Assembly: GCA_910574475.1 (NCBI GenBank)
Contig: CAJTAT010000003.1
Coordinates: 124,001 to 188,000, forward strand
Source: Clostridia bacterium
GTDB lineage: Bacteria > Bacillota > Clostridia > Lachnospirales > Lachnospiraceae
Direction: 5' to 3'
DNA: 64,000 bases
Below the pieces are notes generated by a model that was not told where the DNA came from, made no database searches, and worked only from the letters and a program-made list of their open reading frames with translations. Of this stretch, positions 25,676 through 35,638 are shown piece by piece (positions within the stretch are counted from its first letter, which is position 1; the number at the start of each line of letters is the position of its first letter). The position numbers and the translations under genes are program-made.

Positions 25676-26601
25676 GCTTTCCCCTCCAATCCAAATGCCT
25701 TCGGGACAGTTACTTTTTCAATCAGCGGTACCAGAAGGTTGCCAAGAATCAATGCATATGACACACCTCCTGCAGAGCTTCCCCACAGCCGGAAGATACC
25801 TGTGAGAATTCCCAGAAGTACCGCGTAGATGACTCTTCCTCTCTCTGTAATAGGACATGTCACATAATCAGTAGCCATAAACCAAGCTCCCAGCATCAAC
25901 CCGCCGCCGCATAGTTGAGCTGACAGGTAATACATATCCAGGCCATGCCCCCCAAACAACATAATAAAAACCAAGAAAGATCCAAGATAAATCACAGGAA
26001 TCGTCCAGCGAATCACCCCTTTTATCAAAAGATAGATTCCCCCTGCCAGAATTGCGATAACAGATACCTCTCCTATTGTTCCTGTAATAAAACCAGTAAA
26101 CATGGCCGCCACATCTACGGTTTCCCCAGCTTTCAAAGCGGTAAGAGGCGTTGCACTTGATACGCCATCTACATCAAAAGTGGTCATTCTCCCTGCAAAG
26201 GAAATCAAAAGAAAACATCTGGCAGCCATAGCCGGGTTCATAAAGTTCTGGCCAATGCCTCCAAAAAGCTGCTTTACAACTAAGATGGCAAAGATACTAC
26301 CCAACATAGGAATCCATAATGGAACCGTAGAGGGCATATTTAAGCCAATGAGAAGTCCTGTCACTATGGCGCTTCCATCACTGACTGTAACCTTTCTCTT
26401 GGTGCATGTCTCAAATACATATTCTGTAAGGACAGCAAATCCCACAGATACAACCATAATGCAGAGGGCATAAAGCCCAAACCGATATACGCCAAACACA
26501 GTTGCCGGAAGCAGGGCCAAAGCCACATCTAGCATAAGATTTTTGGTGGTAACATGGCTTCTGGCATGCGGTGATGACGATACATTTAACAATCCATTCA
26601 T
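25672..26601 (-). CDS. rnfD: Rnf complex subunit RnfD
   Basis: This 309-residue protein has eight to nine hydrophobic helices and signatures GSAIVTGLLIGLNMPSTVP and FGGIGQNFMNPAMAARCF. The covalent-flavin site reads VSSATPLTAL rather than the common SGAT, keeping the key threonine. RnfD, with RnfG, carries FMN and forms part of the ion pathway. It is co-operonic with rnfC and rnfG. Confidence 0.95.
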   Translation of the reverse strand: MNGLLNVSSSPHARSHVTTKNLMLDVALALLPATVFGVYRFGLYALCIMVVSVGFAVLTEYVFETCTKRKVTVSDGSAIVTGLLIGLNMPSTVPLWIPMLGSIFAILVVKQLFGGIGQNFMNPAMAARCFLLISFAGRMTTFDVDGVSSATPLTALKAGETVDVAAMFTGFITGTIGEVSVIAILAGGIYLLIKGVIRWTIPVIYLGSFLVFIMLFGGHGLDMYYLSAQLCGGGLMLGAWFMATDYVTCPITERGRVIYAVLLGILTGIFRLWGSSAGGVSYALILGNLLVPLIEKVTVPKAFGLEGKA

Positions 26602-26621
26602 GTCTTCTCTCCCCCTTCCTC

Positions 26622-27959
26622 TTACTTCGCTGCCTGCGCCGCCTGTCGCCGGCGTTCCGCAACAGCTTTTCTGGCCTGTTTAAAACTTTGAGTCAGGGGC
26701 AATTTAGCCGGGCAGGCGTAGGTACAAGAGCCACATTCGTAACATTCCATTCCATATAATTTTTCGAACAAATCCAAATCATACCGCTCACAGGATTCCC
26801 GCATTTTCTGGGGAACTAGTCCGCTTGGGCACACTCTTACACAGCGTCCGCAGTGGATGCAGGCGCTGGGTTCGAATTCTGCCACCGCGTCTTTGCCAAG
26901 AGCCAGCAGGGCAGAGGAAGTCTTTGTCACCGGAACATCCAGAGTAGTCAAAGCATTTCCCATCATGGGGCCGCCTGCAATCACTTTTTCTGGCTCGCAT
27001 ACATATCCCCCTGCAGCCTCCACAAGCTCGGCGTAATTAGTACCTGTTTTTACACTGAAATTTCTCGGGTCTGCAATAGCGTCTCCCGTAACAGTCACGA
27101 CTCTGCGCATAAGAGGCGTCTGTTCGCATACTGCCATACCCACGGAAATCACTGTATCTGTATTGCTCACTACACAGCCCATATCGGCGGGAAGCTTTTT
27201 TGAATTTAACTTTCTTCCACTGACTGCGTAGATCAGGTTTCTCTCTGCTCCCTGAGGATACTTTGTCCTCAAGGGGCGTACTTCAATTCGCTCCTCTCCC
27301 TGAACAACCTCTGTCAACCGTTTGATGGCTTCTGGCTTATTTTCCTCAATAGCAATCACGCCCCTTGCGCGTTCAAAGAGGCTTAGAATCACTTTTAGTC
27401 CTGTTACTATCCGCTCTGGTTCTTCCAGCATCATGCGATAGTCGCTCGTAAGGTAAGGCTCGCACTCTGCTCCATTTACAATCACATAATCAATGGCTCC
27501 ATCATCTTTGGGGGTCAGTTTGACATGGGTGGGAAACCCAGCGCCTCCCATACCCACAATCCCTGCGGCTTTGATGGCTTCACGAATCTCCTCTTTTGTC
27601 ATCTGTGTATAATCCCTTGGAGTTCCCAGGCCTTCCACCGTCTTATACTCCCCATCATTTTCCACAATAATAGAATCCGAAATAACACCTGTCACGAGCA
27701 TCCTTGGCTCTATTGCCTTGACCCGTCCTGAGACAGAACTGACCACATTGGCAGATACAAAACCGGATGCCTCTCCAATAATCTGGCCTGCCAGCACTTC
27801 ATCTCCAGGCGCCACCACTGCTTTGGCAGGCGCTCCAATATGTTGAGATAAAGGATAGACCATCTCTCCCTTTGGCAGATATTCAGTAACGGGTTTATCT
27901 TTGGACATGTCTTTTCCGTCAAAGGGATGTACCCCTCCTTTAAAAGTTGCATAACTCAT
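26622..27959 (-). CDS. rnfC: Rnf complex subunit RnfC (NADH dehydrogenase-like)
   Basis: This 445-residue protein has an N-terminal barrel-like region and a flavin/NAD-binding core (GIVGMGGAGFPTHVKL; NGAECEPYLT). The C-terminus holds two 4Fe-4S motifs, CIHCGRCVRVCP and CYECGSCTYACP. It is the NAD-reducing cytoplasmic subunit. It is first in the rnfCDGEAB order and starts 51 bp after leuS with GAGGGACTGAGCA as ribosome binding site. No terminator separates it from leuS, so some read-through is likely. Confidence 0.96.
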   Translation of the reverse strand: MSYATFKGGVHPFDGKDMSKDKPVTEYLPKGEMVYPLSQHIGAPAKAVVAPGDEVLAGQIIGEASGFVSANVVSSVSGRVKAIEPRMLVTGVISDSIIVENDGEYKTVEGLGTPRDYTQMTKEEIREAIKAAGIVGMGGAGFPTHVKLTPKDDGAIDYVIVNGAECEPYLTSDYRMMLEEPERIVTGLKVILSLFERARGVIAIEENKPEAIKRLTEVVQGEERIEVRPLRTKYPQGAERNLIYAVSGRKLNSKKLPADMGCVVSNTDTVISVGMAVCEQTPLMRRVVTVTGDAIADPRNFSVKTGTNYAELVEAAGGYVCEPEKVIAGGPMMGNALTTLDVPVTKTSSALLALGKDAVAEFEPSACIHCGRCVRVCPSGLVPQKMRESCERYDLDLFEKLYGMECYECGSCTYACPAKLPLTQSFKQARKAVAERRRQAAQAAK

Positions 27960-28010
27960 TGCTCAGTCCCTCTTTCAAAAATATACTTCTATGCCCGTGA
28001 GCAGCGATTT

Positions 28011-30428
28011 CTACTTTTTCACTACAATATTTATGATCCGTCCAGGCACGTAAATTTCTTTTACAATCGTCCCCTCCAGTCGGTCGGCTACAGCTGCTTT
28101 TCCGGCAGCAATAGCATCCTCCTTGGAAATATCAACGGAGATCTTTACCACTCCTCTGGTCTTTCCGTTAATCTGGACAGCAATCTCCACCTCGTCATCC
28201 TTCATAGCCTCTTCGTCTGCAGAGGGCCAGCCATGTGCAAATACACTGTCTGTATGTCCCATCTGCTCCCAGAGTTCTTCCGCAATATGAGGCGCAAAAG
28301 GCGCCAGAAGAGTAATGGCTGCCTCTAAGGTATCCCTGTCAATGCCGCCCTCTTTCTTGGCCAGATCAATCATTTTATTATTATACTCCATAAAGCCGGA
28401 GATAACCGTATTTAAACTAAAATTATCAAGACGGCTGGTAATATCATAGATCAGCTTATGACGCAGCTTTACACTCTCGGCCGTCTCTTTTACATCCTTG
28501 TCCTTATTATCCAGAACAAGGCCCCAGAAACGCTTCAGGAAACGGGAGACGCCGTCGATTCCACGATCATCCCATTCGGCATCCAGCTCAGGTGGTCCTA
28601 CAAAGAGCTCGTACATACGCAGGGCATCACAGCCATAGTCGCGGATCAAATCATCCGGCGAGACCACGTTGCCCTTTGATTTACTCATCTTAATTCCATT
28701 CTTTCCAGTGATCATACCTTGATTAAACAGCTTGGTAAATGGCTCGTCAAAGTTAACCACACCGATGTCATGCAAAAACTTAGTGTAGAAACGGGAGTAA
28801 AGTAAGTGCAGCACTGCATGCTCCACGCCTCCGATATACATATCAACAGGAAGATATTCATCGGCTTTCTTTCTGCTTACCAGTTCATCCTGATTGTGAT
28901 TATCCACATAGCGCAAGAAATACCAGGAAGATCCAGCCCACTGAGGCATGGTGTTCGTCTCACGCTTTGCAGGCGCCCCACAGACAGGACAGGTGGTATT
29001 CACCCACTCATCAATAGCCGCCAGGGGAGACTCTCCCGTTCCGGTTGGCTGATAGCTCTCAACGTCTGGCAGTGTGAGGGGAAGCTGATCCTCTGGAACA
29101 GGAACATTTCCGCAGTGAGGACAGTGAATAATAGGAATGGGCTCACCCCAATAACGCTGACGGGAAAATACCCAGTCACGCAGCTTATAATTCACCGTCT
29201 TTTTGCCGACTCCCATCTTTTCTACAATGAGGGGAGCTTCCTTTTTCAGATCTGCGGACTCTCTTCCGTTCCAGTCACCAGAGTTGATCATGGTTCCATT
29301 TGCCTCAGTATAAGCCTCTGTCATATGTTCAATCTCTTTGCCATCCTTGGCAATTACCTGAATAATAGGGATGTTGAACTTGGTGGCAAATTCAAAGTCA
29401 CGATCGTCGTGGGCAGGCACGCACATGATCGCTCCTGTACCATAGTCAGCCAGTACATAGTCGGACAGCCAAATAGGAAGCTTGGCCCCATTCATAGGGT
29501 TGACCGCATAGCTTCCTGTAAATACGCCTGTTTTCTCCTTATCCTGTACACGATCTACATTGGAGCGCATGGATGATTTGAGAATATACTCCTCCACTGC
29601 CTTCCTTGTCTCTTCTGTAGCCAGTTCTTTAGCCAAAGCATGTTCTGGCGCTAATACCATAAATGTGGCTCCATAGAGCGTATCCGGCCTTGTGGTATAG
29701 ACTGTGATTTTATCCTCCCGGCCGTCTACAGGGAAATCCACCTCAGCGCCGTAAGACTTTCCAATCCAGTCTGTCTGCATCTTTTTTACTTTCTCTGGCC
29801 AGTCCAGCTTGTCCAGATCATTCAGGAGGCGATCAGCATAGGCGGTAATCTTTAGCATCCACTGGCGAAGATTCTTCTTTGTAACGGTAGTTCCGCAGCG
29901 CTCGCAGACGCCGTTCACCACTTCTTCATTGGCCAGCCCCGTCTTGCAGGAAGGACACCAGTTAATGGGAAATTCCTTCTCATAGGCTAATCCCTTTTTG
30001 AACATTTGCACAAAGATCCACTGGGTCCATTTGTAAAATCCTGGATCTGTCGTATTAACCTCCATATCCCAGTCATAGAGGGCAGCAATATCGTTGATCT
30101 GCTTTTTAATGTTAGCTACATTTTCTGCTGTAGATTTAGCCGGGTGAACTCCCATCTTAATGGCATAATTTTCTGCCGGAAGGCCAAATGCATCCCATCC
30201 CATTGGGTGAATGATATAATGTCCCTGCATCAGTTTATAGCGGCTCCAGACATCACTGATGACGTAGCCTCTCCAATGTCCTACATGAAGTCCGTTTCCA
30301 GAAGGATACGGAAACATGTCCAGACAATAATATTTTGGTTTTTTCCCATCCTTTTTATTTACTGGGTTCTTCTCCCAGTTCTTGCGCCATTTCTCTTCCA
30401 CTGCTCTGTGGTTAAAAGGTGCTGCCAT
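28011..30428 (-). CDS. leuS: Leucyl-tRNA synthetase
   Basis: I use the internal ATG at 30428 (805 residues, MAAPFNHRAVEEKW) because AGAGGAG lies about 8 bp upstream. The class I motifs are HVGH at 48–51 and KMSKS near residue 570, with a CP1 editing domain between. The C-terminal anticodon-binding region ends in VPGRIINIVVKK. It charges tRNA-Leu in the cytoplasm. Only about 75 bp separate it from the preceding gene, too short for a T-box leader. Confidence 0.97.
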   Translation of the reverse strand: MAAPFNHRAVEEKWRKNWEKNPVNKKDGKKPKYYCLDMFPYPSGNGLHVGHWRGYVISDVWSRYKLMQGHYIIHPMGWDAFGLPAENYAIKMGVHPAKSTAENVANIKKQINDIAALYDWDMEVNTTDPGFYKWTQWIFVQMFKKGLAYEKEFPINWCPSCKTGLANEEVVNGVCERCGTTVTKKNLRQWMLKITAYADRLLNDLDKLDWPEKVKKMQTDWIGKSYGAEVDFPVDGREDKITVYTTRPDTLYGATFMVLAPEHALAKELATEETRKAVEEYILKSSMRSNVDRVQDKEKTGVFTGSYAVNPMNGAKLPIWLSDYVLADYGTGAIMCVPAHDDRDFEFATKFNIPIIQVIAKDGKEIEHMTEAYTEANGTMINSGDWNGRESADLKKEAPLIVEKMGVGKKTVNYKLRDWVFSRQRYWGEPIPIIHCPHCGNVPVPEDQLPLTLPDVESYQPTGTGESPLAAIDEWVNTTCPVCGAPAKRETNTMPQWAGSSWYFLRYVDNHNQDELVSRKKADEYLPVDMYIGGVEHAVLHLLYSRFYTKFLHDIGVVNFDEPFTKLFNQGMITGKNGIKMSKSKGNVVSPDDLIRDYGCDALRMYELFVGPPELDAEWDDRGIDGVSRFLKRFWGLVLDNKDKDVKETAESVKLRHKLIYDITSRLDNFSLNTVISGFMEYNNKMIDLAKKEGGIDRDTLEAAITLLAPFAPHIAEELWEQMGHTDSVFAHGWPSADEEAMKDDEVEIAVQINGKTRGVVKISVDISKEDAIAAGKAAVADRLEGTIVKEIYVPGRIINIVVKK

Positions 30429-30472
30429 TTTCTCCACTCCTCTTTTTGTTATAGTCATATTCGCTAAATTTT

Positions 30473-30500
30473 ATCATAACACATAGGGGTGATTTGTCAA
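30473..30500 (-). promoter_or_regulatory. Promoter for leuS
   Basis: TTGACA–16 bp–TATGAT on the minus strand, a near-consensus sigma-A promoter ending about 45 bp before the leuS start. Confidence 0.85.
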
Positions 30501-30505
30501 GTAAT

Positions 30506-32119
30506 TCAATCCAACCCAATTACCTGCCAAGTATCCACTCCTTCCAGACATTCCATAGTAATCCGATCCCCTGGCTCATACCGGACGATACCTACGAATT
30601 CTGCCAGACTGACGTCAAAGATATCCTCTGAATTCTCCAGAATCACATAATAGTGAGTATTTCCATCAATCACGCCTGACTCTATCTTCTTAATGATGCC
30701 AGTCCGCGCCTTTATAGCAGAGGAATCCGTATGTGTGATCTGGTTTGTCTGCAAAAGCGTAATATAGGACTTCTCACATTCTGCCACAGTGTCTCCAATA
30801 GCCACAATCTGATACCTTTGAATGTTGACCATAGCATACTTTTTCACAAGGCCTGCATCATCCTTCAGAGCCAGGAAATATGTGGGCTCATCAGAGATAT
30901 TCAAAAGTAAGGGAAATGTTGCATGGTAGCCCAGATTCTGTACCTGCCCTTCCGCTGATGACATGGCTGAATACTCCTCTGCTCCAGCGCAGGAATAATA
31001 CCGCGTCTCCATGGTTCGCTGGTTCATCAATACAAAGCCTACATTAGACTCATCACCTGCCACAGAAGTCACGCCAGTGTAAACCCACACATCATCATCC
31101 ATAGCAATAAAATTATAGCCATCTGTCGTCTTGAGGCAATCCTTCTGACCTAAAATACTGTTGAAATAGCCGTGCTTTAGGCTGCCATAATAGTCATACA
31201 GTTCAATCAAAAGATCGGCTGTATAAGCCCGATCTACCCATTCTGGCACATCTGCCACGTCTACGCTCTGTGTCTCACCAGTCACAGCATTACATAATAC
31301 TACCTTTCCAATCGTCTGACCACCAAAAAGGCCAATATTAAACTTTTTTACCGGACAAATCCAGTAAGGTGTTCCCTCTTCATCAATCTCAAAACTGATC
31401 TGGTCAAAAATATAGGTGGGATAAGAGAAACGTAGATGCCTGTAGATGTTCCGTCCAAAATACTCTGACTTAGAGTAACGTATCGGCTGCTCAAGCTTCA
31501 CACACTCTGTCTCCTGGGTTGTCATATCAATCATAATATAGGCGGGAATCCCAGAGCTGTGATTGGTCAGCCATTTGATAGGACTGGCATAGACGAGAGG
31601 CGTCACCCGCACAGGCTTACCCTGATAGTTGATTTGACTGTATAGGCTGCTGACCTCAAACTGGGACACATATTCTACCATGCTTCCCATCTTCCGGTTT
31701 CCCAAAAGTTCGGCTGAAGCTTTGTCAAGCAAGGGGATCTGGTTATAATTTACCTGTTTGATATCTTCCGTAAATTCCCGTTCCTCCACAGCCAAAAGCT
31801 TTTGGTAGGCATCTGCATTTACAATGGGTGAGGACAGAAGTGTTCCGATAAGAAGTACCACAACCATCACCAGCAGCACCCCAAAGCCAGCTTTCGTAAA
31901 GCTAAATCCTTTCTTGTCTTCAAAAGTAACAGCTCCCTTCTTTGTAAACCGAAATTTCCGAAAGGAACCAAGAAGCACCAAAACCAGCCATCCCACAATC
32001 AGGAACATCCAGGTTCCTAACGAGTGAATGTTAAATGCAGGGATCGTCACATAGTAGTATGCAAATGCTGCACCTAACCCTAAGATTAGCGCCAATAGCT
32101 TCCATAATAATTTTTTCAT
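30506..32119 (-). CDS. Membrane protein of unknown function (537 residues)
   Basis: Three predicted membrane helices lie at about residues 4–24, 35–52 and 80–98. A large soluble domain of about 430 residues follows, with repeated beta-like segments (GKPVRVTPLVYASPIKWL, GTPYWICPVKKFNIGLFGG, YNFIAMDDDVWVYTG). I do not recognise a characterised family; no catalytic motif stands out. The topology suggests an envelope protein with a large outside domain. It lies between the EF-G-like gene (with terminator) and leuS (with its own promoter), so it may be transcribed alone; I did not find a promoter for it. Confidence 0.75.
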   Translation of the reverse strand: MKKLLWKLLALILGLGAAFAYYYVTIPAFNIHSLGTWMFLIVGWLVLVLLGSFRKFRFTKKGAVTFEDKKGFSFTKAGFGVLLVMVVVLLIGTLLSSPIVNADAYQKLLAVEEREFTEDIKQVNYNQIPLLDKASAELLGNRKMGSMVEYVSQFEVSSLYSQINYQGKPVRVTPLVYASPIKWLTNHSSGIPAYIMIDMTTQETECVKLEQPIRYSKSEYFGRNIYRHLRFSYPTYIFDQISFEIDEEGTPYWICPVKKFNIGLFGGQTIGKVVLCNAVTGETQSVDVADVPEWVDRAYTADLLIELYDYYGSLKHGYFNSILGQKDCLKTTDGYNFIAMDDDVWVYTGVTSVAGDESNVGFVLMNQRTMETRYYSCAGAEEYSAMSSAEGQVQNLGYHATFPLLLNISDEPTYFLALKDDAGLVKKYAMVNIQRYQIVAIGDTVAECEKSYITLLQTNQITHTDSSAIKARTGIIKKIESGVIDGNTHYYVILENSEDIFDVSLAEFVGIVRYEPGDRITMECLEGVDTWQVIGLD

Positions 32120-32130
32120 ATTGCCTCCTC

Positions 32131-32172
32131 AAAAATCCGAAAGTCCATGCCGTAATCAGCATAGACTTTCGG
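32131..32172 (-). terminator. Terminator after the EF-G-like gene
   Basis: On the minus strand CCGAAAGTCTATGC and GCATGGACTTTCGG pair around an 8-nt loop, followed by ATTTTT. The stem has one wobble. The T-run abuts the ribosome binding site of the next gene. Confidence 0.88.
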
Positions 32173-32225
32173 GTCATATGTCTTGTGCATCATTTCAAAC
32201 TCTGTGAAACATACACCAGATAAAG

Positions 32226-34304
32226 TTACTCTGCCTCAGCAGCTCTCGCCGCCACTTCTCTCTCCTGTACATCAGACGGGGCCTGCTCATAACGGGCAAA
32301 CTCGTAAGCATAGACACCGCTTCCGCCTGTCATTGAACGCAGGTCGGTAGAATATCCAAATATTTCTGTCATAGGTACATCAGCCACAACCTCCTGCTTG
32401 CCGCCTGCCACTGGGTTCATGCCAAGGACACGGCCACGGCGCTTGTTCAGATCTCCCATTACATCGCCTGTATATTTGTCTGGAACTGTCACAGTGATAG
32501 TGCAGATGGGCTCTAAGAGAACGGGGCTGGCGTCCATAAAGCCTTTCTTGAAGGCCTGAACAGTAGCCGTCTTAAATGCCATCTCAGAGGAGTCCACCGG
32601 ATGGTAAGAGCCATCGTACAGAACTGCCTTCACACCTACCACCGGATATCCGGCCAATGGTCCCTTTGTAACAGATTCCTGTACACCTTTTTCCACTGCT
32701 GGGAAGTAGTTCTTTGGAACAGCACCGCCTACAACAATCTGATCAAATACATATGCTGTCTCCAAATCTCCAGAAGGCTCAAATGTCATCTTCACATGAC
32801 CATACTGTCCATGGCCGCCAGACTGCTTCTTATATTTAGAATCCACATCGGATTTCTTGCGGATGGTCTCCCGGAATGCAACCTTTGGCTTGCTAAGTTC
32901 TACTGCCACCTTGAACTTCTCTTCCAGTTTGCTCACCACTACATCCAGATGCTGATCGCCCATACCATAGATCAGAGTCTGGCGATTCTCAGAATCATTC
33001 ACAGATTTCAGAGTCAAATCCTCTTCCATCATCTTAGCAAGCGCCTGAGAGATCTTGTCCTCATCTCCCTTATTCTTTGCTTTGTAGCACATATAAGTAT
33101 AAGGTTTGGAGATCTCCGTTCTTCCGTATACTACAGGAGTGGCTTTTGTAGACAAGGTGTCTCCCGTCTTTGTGGCAGAGAGTTTGCCGATAGCTCCAAT
33201 ATCTCCCGCATGGAGCTCTGATACTTCAATGGGCTTATTTCCCTGCATCACATAGAGCTTGCTCAGCTTTTCCTCTACTTCTTTGTCCTGATTGTAAAGG
33301 GCATCGTCAGATTTGATGACGCCGGAGCTTACTTTGATCAAGGAGTATTTTCCAATAAAGGGATCCACAATGGTCTTAAATACATATGCAGATTTCGCCT
33401 TGGAAAAATCATAGTTTGCCTCAAAAATTTCATTAGTCTTTGTATTGATTCCATTGCAGGCTTTCTTGTCCGGGCTTGGGAACAACTCAACGATATCATT
33501 CAGCAGATTGTGAATGTTGCGCAGCTCTGCACTGGATCCCATAGACACAGGAATCACGGAGCCGTCAGCCACGTTAAACTTCATTGCCGCACGAATCTCG
33601 CCTACTGTAAATTCCTCACCGTTAAAATAGCGCTCCATAAATTCGTCTGAGGTCTCTGCCACTGCATCCAAAAGGGCTTCTCGGCAGATGGCCAAATTCT
33701 CCTTGGAATACTCAGGGATCTCGCAGGGCTCTCTCTTGCCGATATCTGTAAACCGACGGCCTTCCATCTTACACACATTGATATAGCCCACAAACTTCTC
33801 ATTCTCACGAATAGGCTGATAGAAGGGAGCAATCTTCTTGCCATACCGCTCTGTCAGGTCCTCCACAACCTGACGGAAGGAGGCATGATCCACATCCATC
33901 TCAGTCACAAAGAACATTCTCGGCAGCTTATACTTTTCGCACATCTCCCAGGCTTTCTCCGTTCCCACTTCCACGCCAGCTTTACCAGATACCACAATAA
34001 TCGCTGCATCTGCTGCTGCCACTGCTTCCTCTGCCTCTCCTACAAAATCAAAATACCCCGGAGTATCTAAAATATTCACCTTGCAATCCTGCCAAATCAG
34101 CGGGATAACAGATGTACTAATAGAAAACTTTCTCTTAATCTCTTCCTTATCATAGTCACTGAGGGTATTTCCGTCAGTTACTTTTCCCATACGTGTCGTG
34201 AATCCTGATACATATGCCATGGCTTCCACCAGACTGGTCTTACCACAGCCGCCATGTCCCAAAAGGACTACATTGCGAATCTTGTCAGTTGTGTAAATAT
34301 TCAT
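32226..34304 (-). CDS. Elongation factor G paralogue (EF-G-2-like)
   Basis: This 692-residue protein has the EF-G domain order (G, II, III, IV, V). The P-loop is GHGGCGKTS (16–24). G3 reads DTPGYFDFVGE, with Tyr where classical EF-G has the catalytic His. G4 reads VTEMDVDHAS instead of NKxD. Domain IV/V motifs are present (GGHGQYGHVKMTFEP; GVKAVLYDGSYHPVDSSE). Paralogues with these changes are common in Clostridia, and their role is unclear. Canonical translocation activity should not be assumed. It has its own promoter and terminator. Confidence 0.88.
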   Translation of the reverse strand: MNIYTTDKIRNVVLLGHGGCGKTSLVEAMAYVSGFTTRMGKVTDGNTLSDYDKEEIKRKFSISTSVIPLIWQDCKVNILDTPGYFDFVGEAEEAVAAADAAIIVVSGKAGVEVGTEKAWEMCEKYKLPRMFFVTEMDVDHASFRQVVEDLTERYGKKIAPFYQPIRENEKFVGYINVCKMEGRRFTDIGKREPCEIPEYSKENLAICREALLDAVAETSDEFMERYFNGEEFTVGEIRAAMKFNVADGSVIPVSMGSSAELRNIHNLLNDIVELFPSPDKKACNGINTKTNEIFEANYDFSKAKSAYVFKTIVDPFIGKYSLIKVSSGVIKSDDALYNQDKEVEEKLSKLYVMQGNKPIEVSELHAGDIGAIGKLSATKTGDTLSTKATPVVYGRTEISKPYTYMCYKAKNKGDEDKISQALAKMMEEDLTLKSVNDSENRQTLIYGMGDQHLDVVVSKLEEKFKVAVELSKPKVAFRETIRKKSDVDSKYKKQSGGHGQYGHVKMTFEPSGDLETAYVFDQIVVGGAVPKNYFPAVEKGVQESVTKGPLAGYPVVGVKAVLYDGSYHPVDSSEMAFKTATVQAFKKGFMDASPVLLEPICTITVTVPDKYTGDVMGDLNKRRGRVLGMNPVAGGKQEVVADVPMTEIFGYSTDLRSMTGGSGVYAYEFARYEQAPSDVQEREVAARAAEAE

Positions 34305-34354
34305 GCCTATTCCTCCGAATACATAATTTAACGGTTTTTACCCGCCATGTATAT

Positions 34355-34383
34355 ATTCTACTAAAAGTTTGGGAGAAGTTCAA
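34355..34383 (-). promoter_or_regulatory. Promoter for the EF-G-like gene
   Basis: TTGAAC–17 bp–TAGAAT on the minus strand, about 50 bp before the start codon; the gene has a GGAGGAATAGGC ribosome binding site. The rest of 34305–34468 shows no gene. Confidence 0.75.
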
Positions 34384-34468
34384 GCCTTTTATGCAGATTT
34401 GACAAAGTAACCGTATCTAGTTCAACCATCCTCTGTAAATATAGGTGAATAGCGCGGGCCAAACAGCT

Positions 34469-35638
34469 TCATTCGTGAAGCGTCCTTATTCTGTGATAAT
34501 ATTGTACACAAATTAGCGCCCCTATAACAGCCAAAAGCCCTAGTCCCCCAAACCCCAGGCGCAGGCCGGCGCCATCCATCACCATGCCAAGAAAGACTGG
34601 AGCTGCCACTGCTCCAATGCCGCCTCCAGTTGACAAGATTCCAGCTACCTGAGCAGAATGTCCGGGACAGCTTTCTACTCCCAGGCTCATCAAATTCGGC
34701 CAGACAGATGCCAGACTGAGGCCAATCAGGGAAAAACAGAAATATCCCAGAGGCAGGCAGGGAAAGAAAAGTAACAGTCCAAGGCAGCAACCCGCTCCCA
34801 GGAAACTACATATTAAAATCATTTTTCGATATTGATAAAAAAGACCACAGAGCAACCGGCCTAAAGCCATACACATCCAAAATAATGAGAGAATATTAGC
34901 CGCATGTTCCGGGCACTGCAACTCTGTGGTCACAAAGCCATCCAGATAATAGCTGATCCCGCACTCCAGGCTGGTATACACAAAAAATCCAACAGCCAGA
35001 TACAGGATTTCTCTTCTGACAGGAGAAGATGTCTGCTCTGACATTTGAACAGTATGAACGGTGTCTCTTCTCGCTTCCGGCAAAGTTCCAAGTCCAATTA
35101 CAGCTCCTACTATCCCACAGAGAAGAAACAGGCTCTGATAATTCCATCCCAGGTAGCTCCTTCCAAGCTCCAGTAACTGAGGTCCCGCCATAGCTCCAAG
35201 ACTGAAAAAGCACTGGGACAAATTCATATATTTTCCTGCCTTCTCCTCATGTATCTCTCCAAGAAGTGCAGAGCTTACACTTTCACAGACACTGTATCCG
35301 CTTCCTATAGCAAATGCACACATAAATAAGCTTCCAAATGTCTGAAAAACAGACATTCCTGCACAGCCCAAAGCAAAAACCAGGCAGGATGCAGACAAAA
35401 CTCTGCATCTGCCTTTTCGATCCGCAAAATGCCCCACCAGCAAAGGCATAATCACAATGGCGCCGTACTGCCCTGACACCAGCACGCCACTCAGGTGGGA
35501 AGATAACCCTACAGTTTCTACAATCTTCAAGAGTGAGATCTGGAATCCCCCTGATTCAAGTCCCAGTAAAAACAGAATCAGAAAACAAGTGATGGTCTGC
35601 CTCGTCTTTCGATTACCTGTTATTTCCATACTTTTCAT
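34469..35638 (-). CDS. Major facilitator superfamily transporter
   Basis: This 389-residue protein has about 12 hydrophobic helices. The MFS motif A region GHFADRKGRCRVLSASC lies between helices 2 and 3. It overlaps the end of the PfkB kinase gene by 26 bp, so translation is coupled. It is the last gene of the large sugar-type ABC operon. Its substrate is unknown; the context with a carbohydrate-like kinase suggests a sugar, nucleoside or related compound. No strong ribosome binding site is visible; Met4 is an alternative start. Confidence 0.85.
   Translation of the reverse strand: MKSMEITGNRKTRQTITCFLILFLLGLESGGFQISLLKIVETVGLSSHLSGVLVSGQYGAIVIMPLLVGHFADRKGRCRVLSASCLVFALGCAGMSVFQTFGSLFMCAFAIGSGYSVCESVSSALLGEIHEEKAGKYMNLSQCFFSLGAMAGPQLLELGRSYLGWNYQSLFLLCGIVGAVIGLGTLPEARRDTVHTVQMSEQTSSPVRREILYLAVGFFVYTSLECGISYYLDGFVTTELQCPEHAANILSLFWMCMALGRLLCGLFYQYRKMILICSFLGAGCCLGLLLFFPCLPLGYFCFSLIGLSLASVWPNLMSLGVESCPGHSAQVAGILSTGGGIGAVAAPVFLGMVMDGAGLRLGFGGLGLLAVIGALICVQYYHRIRTLHE

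Noticed and set aside
30429-30505. A T-box leader before leuS
   Set aside because: Only about 77 bp separate leuS from the preceding gene and this space is taken by a promoter. No room for a T-box fold.
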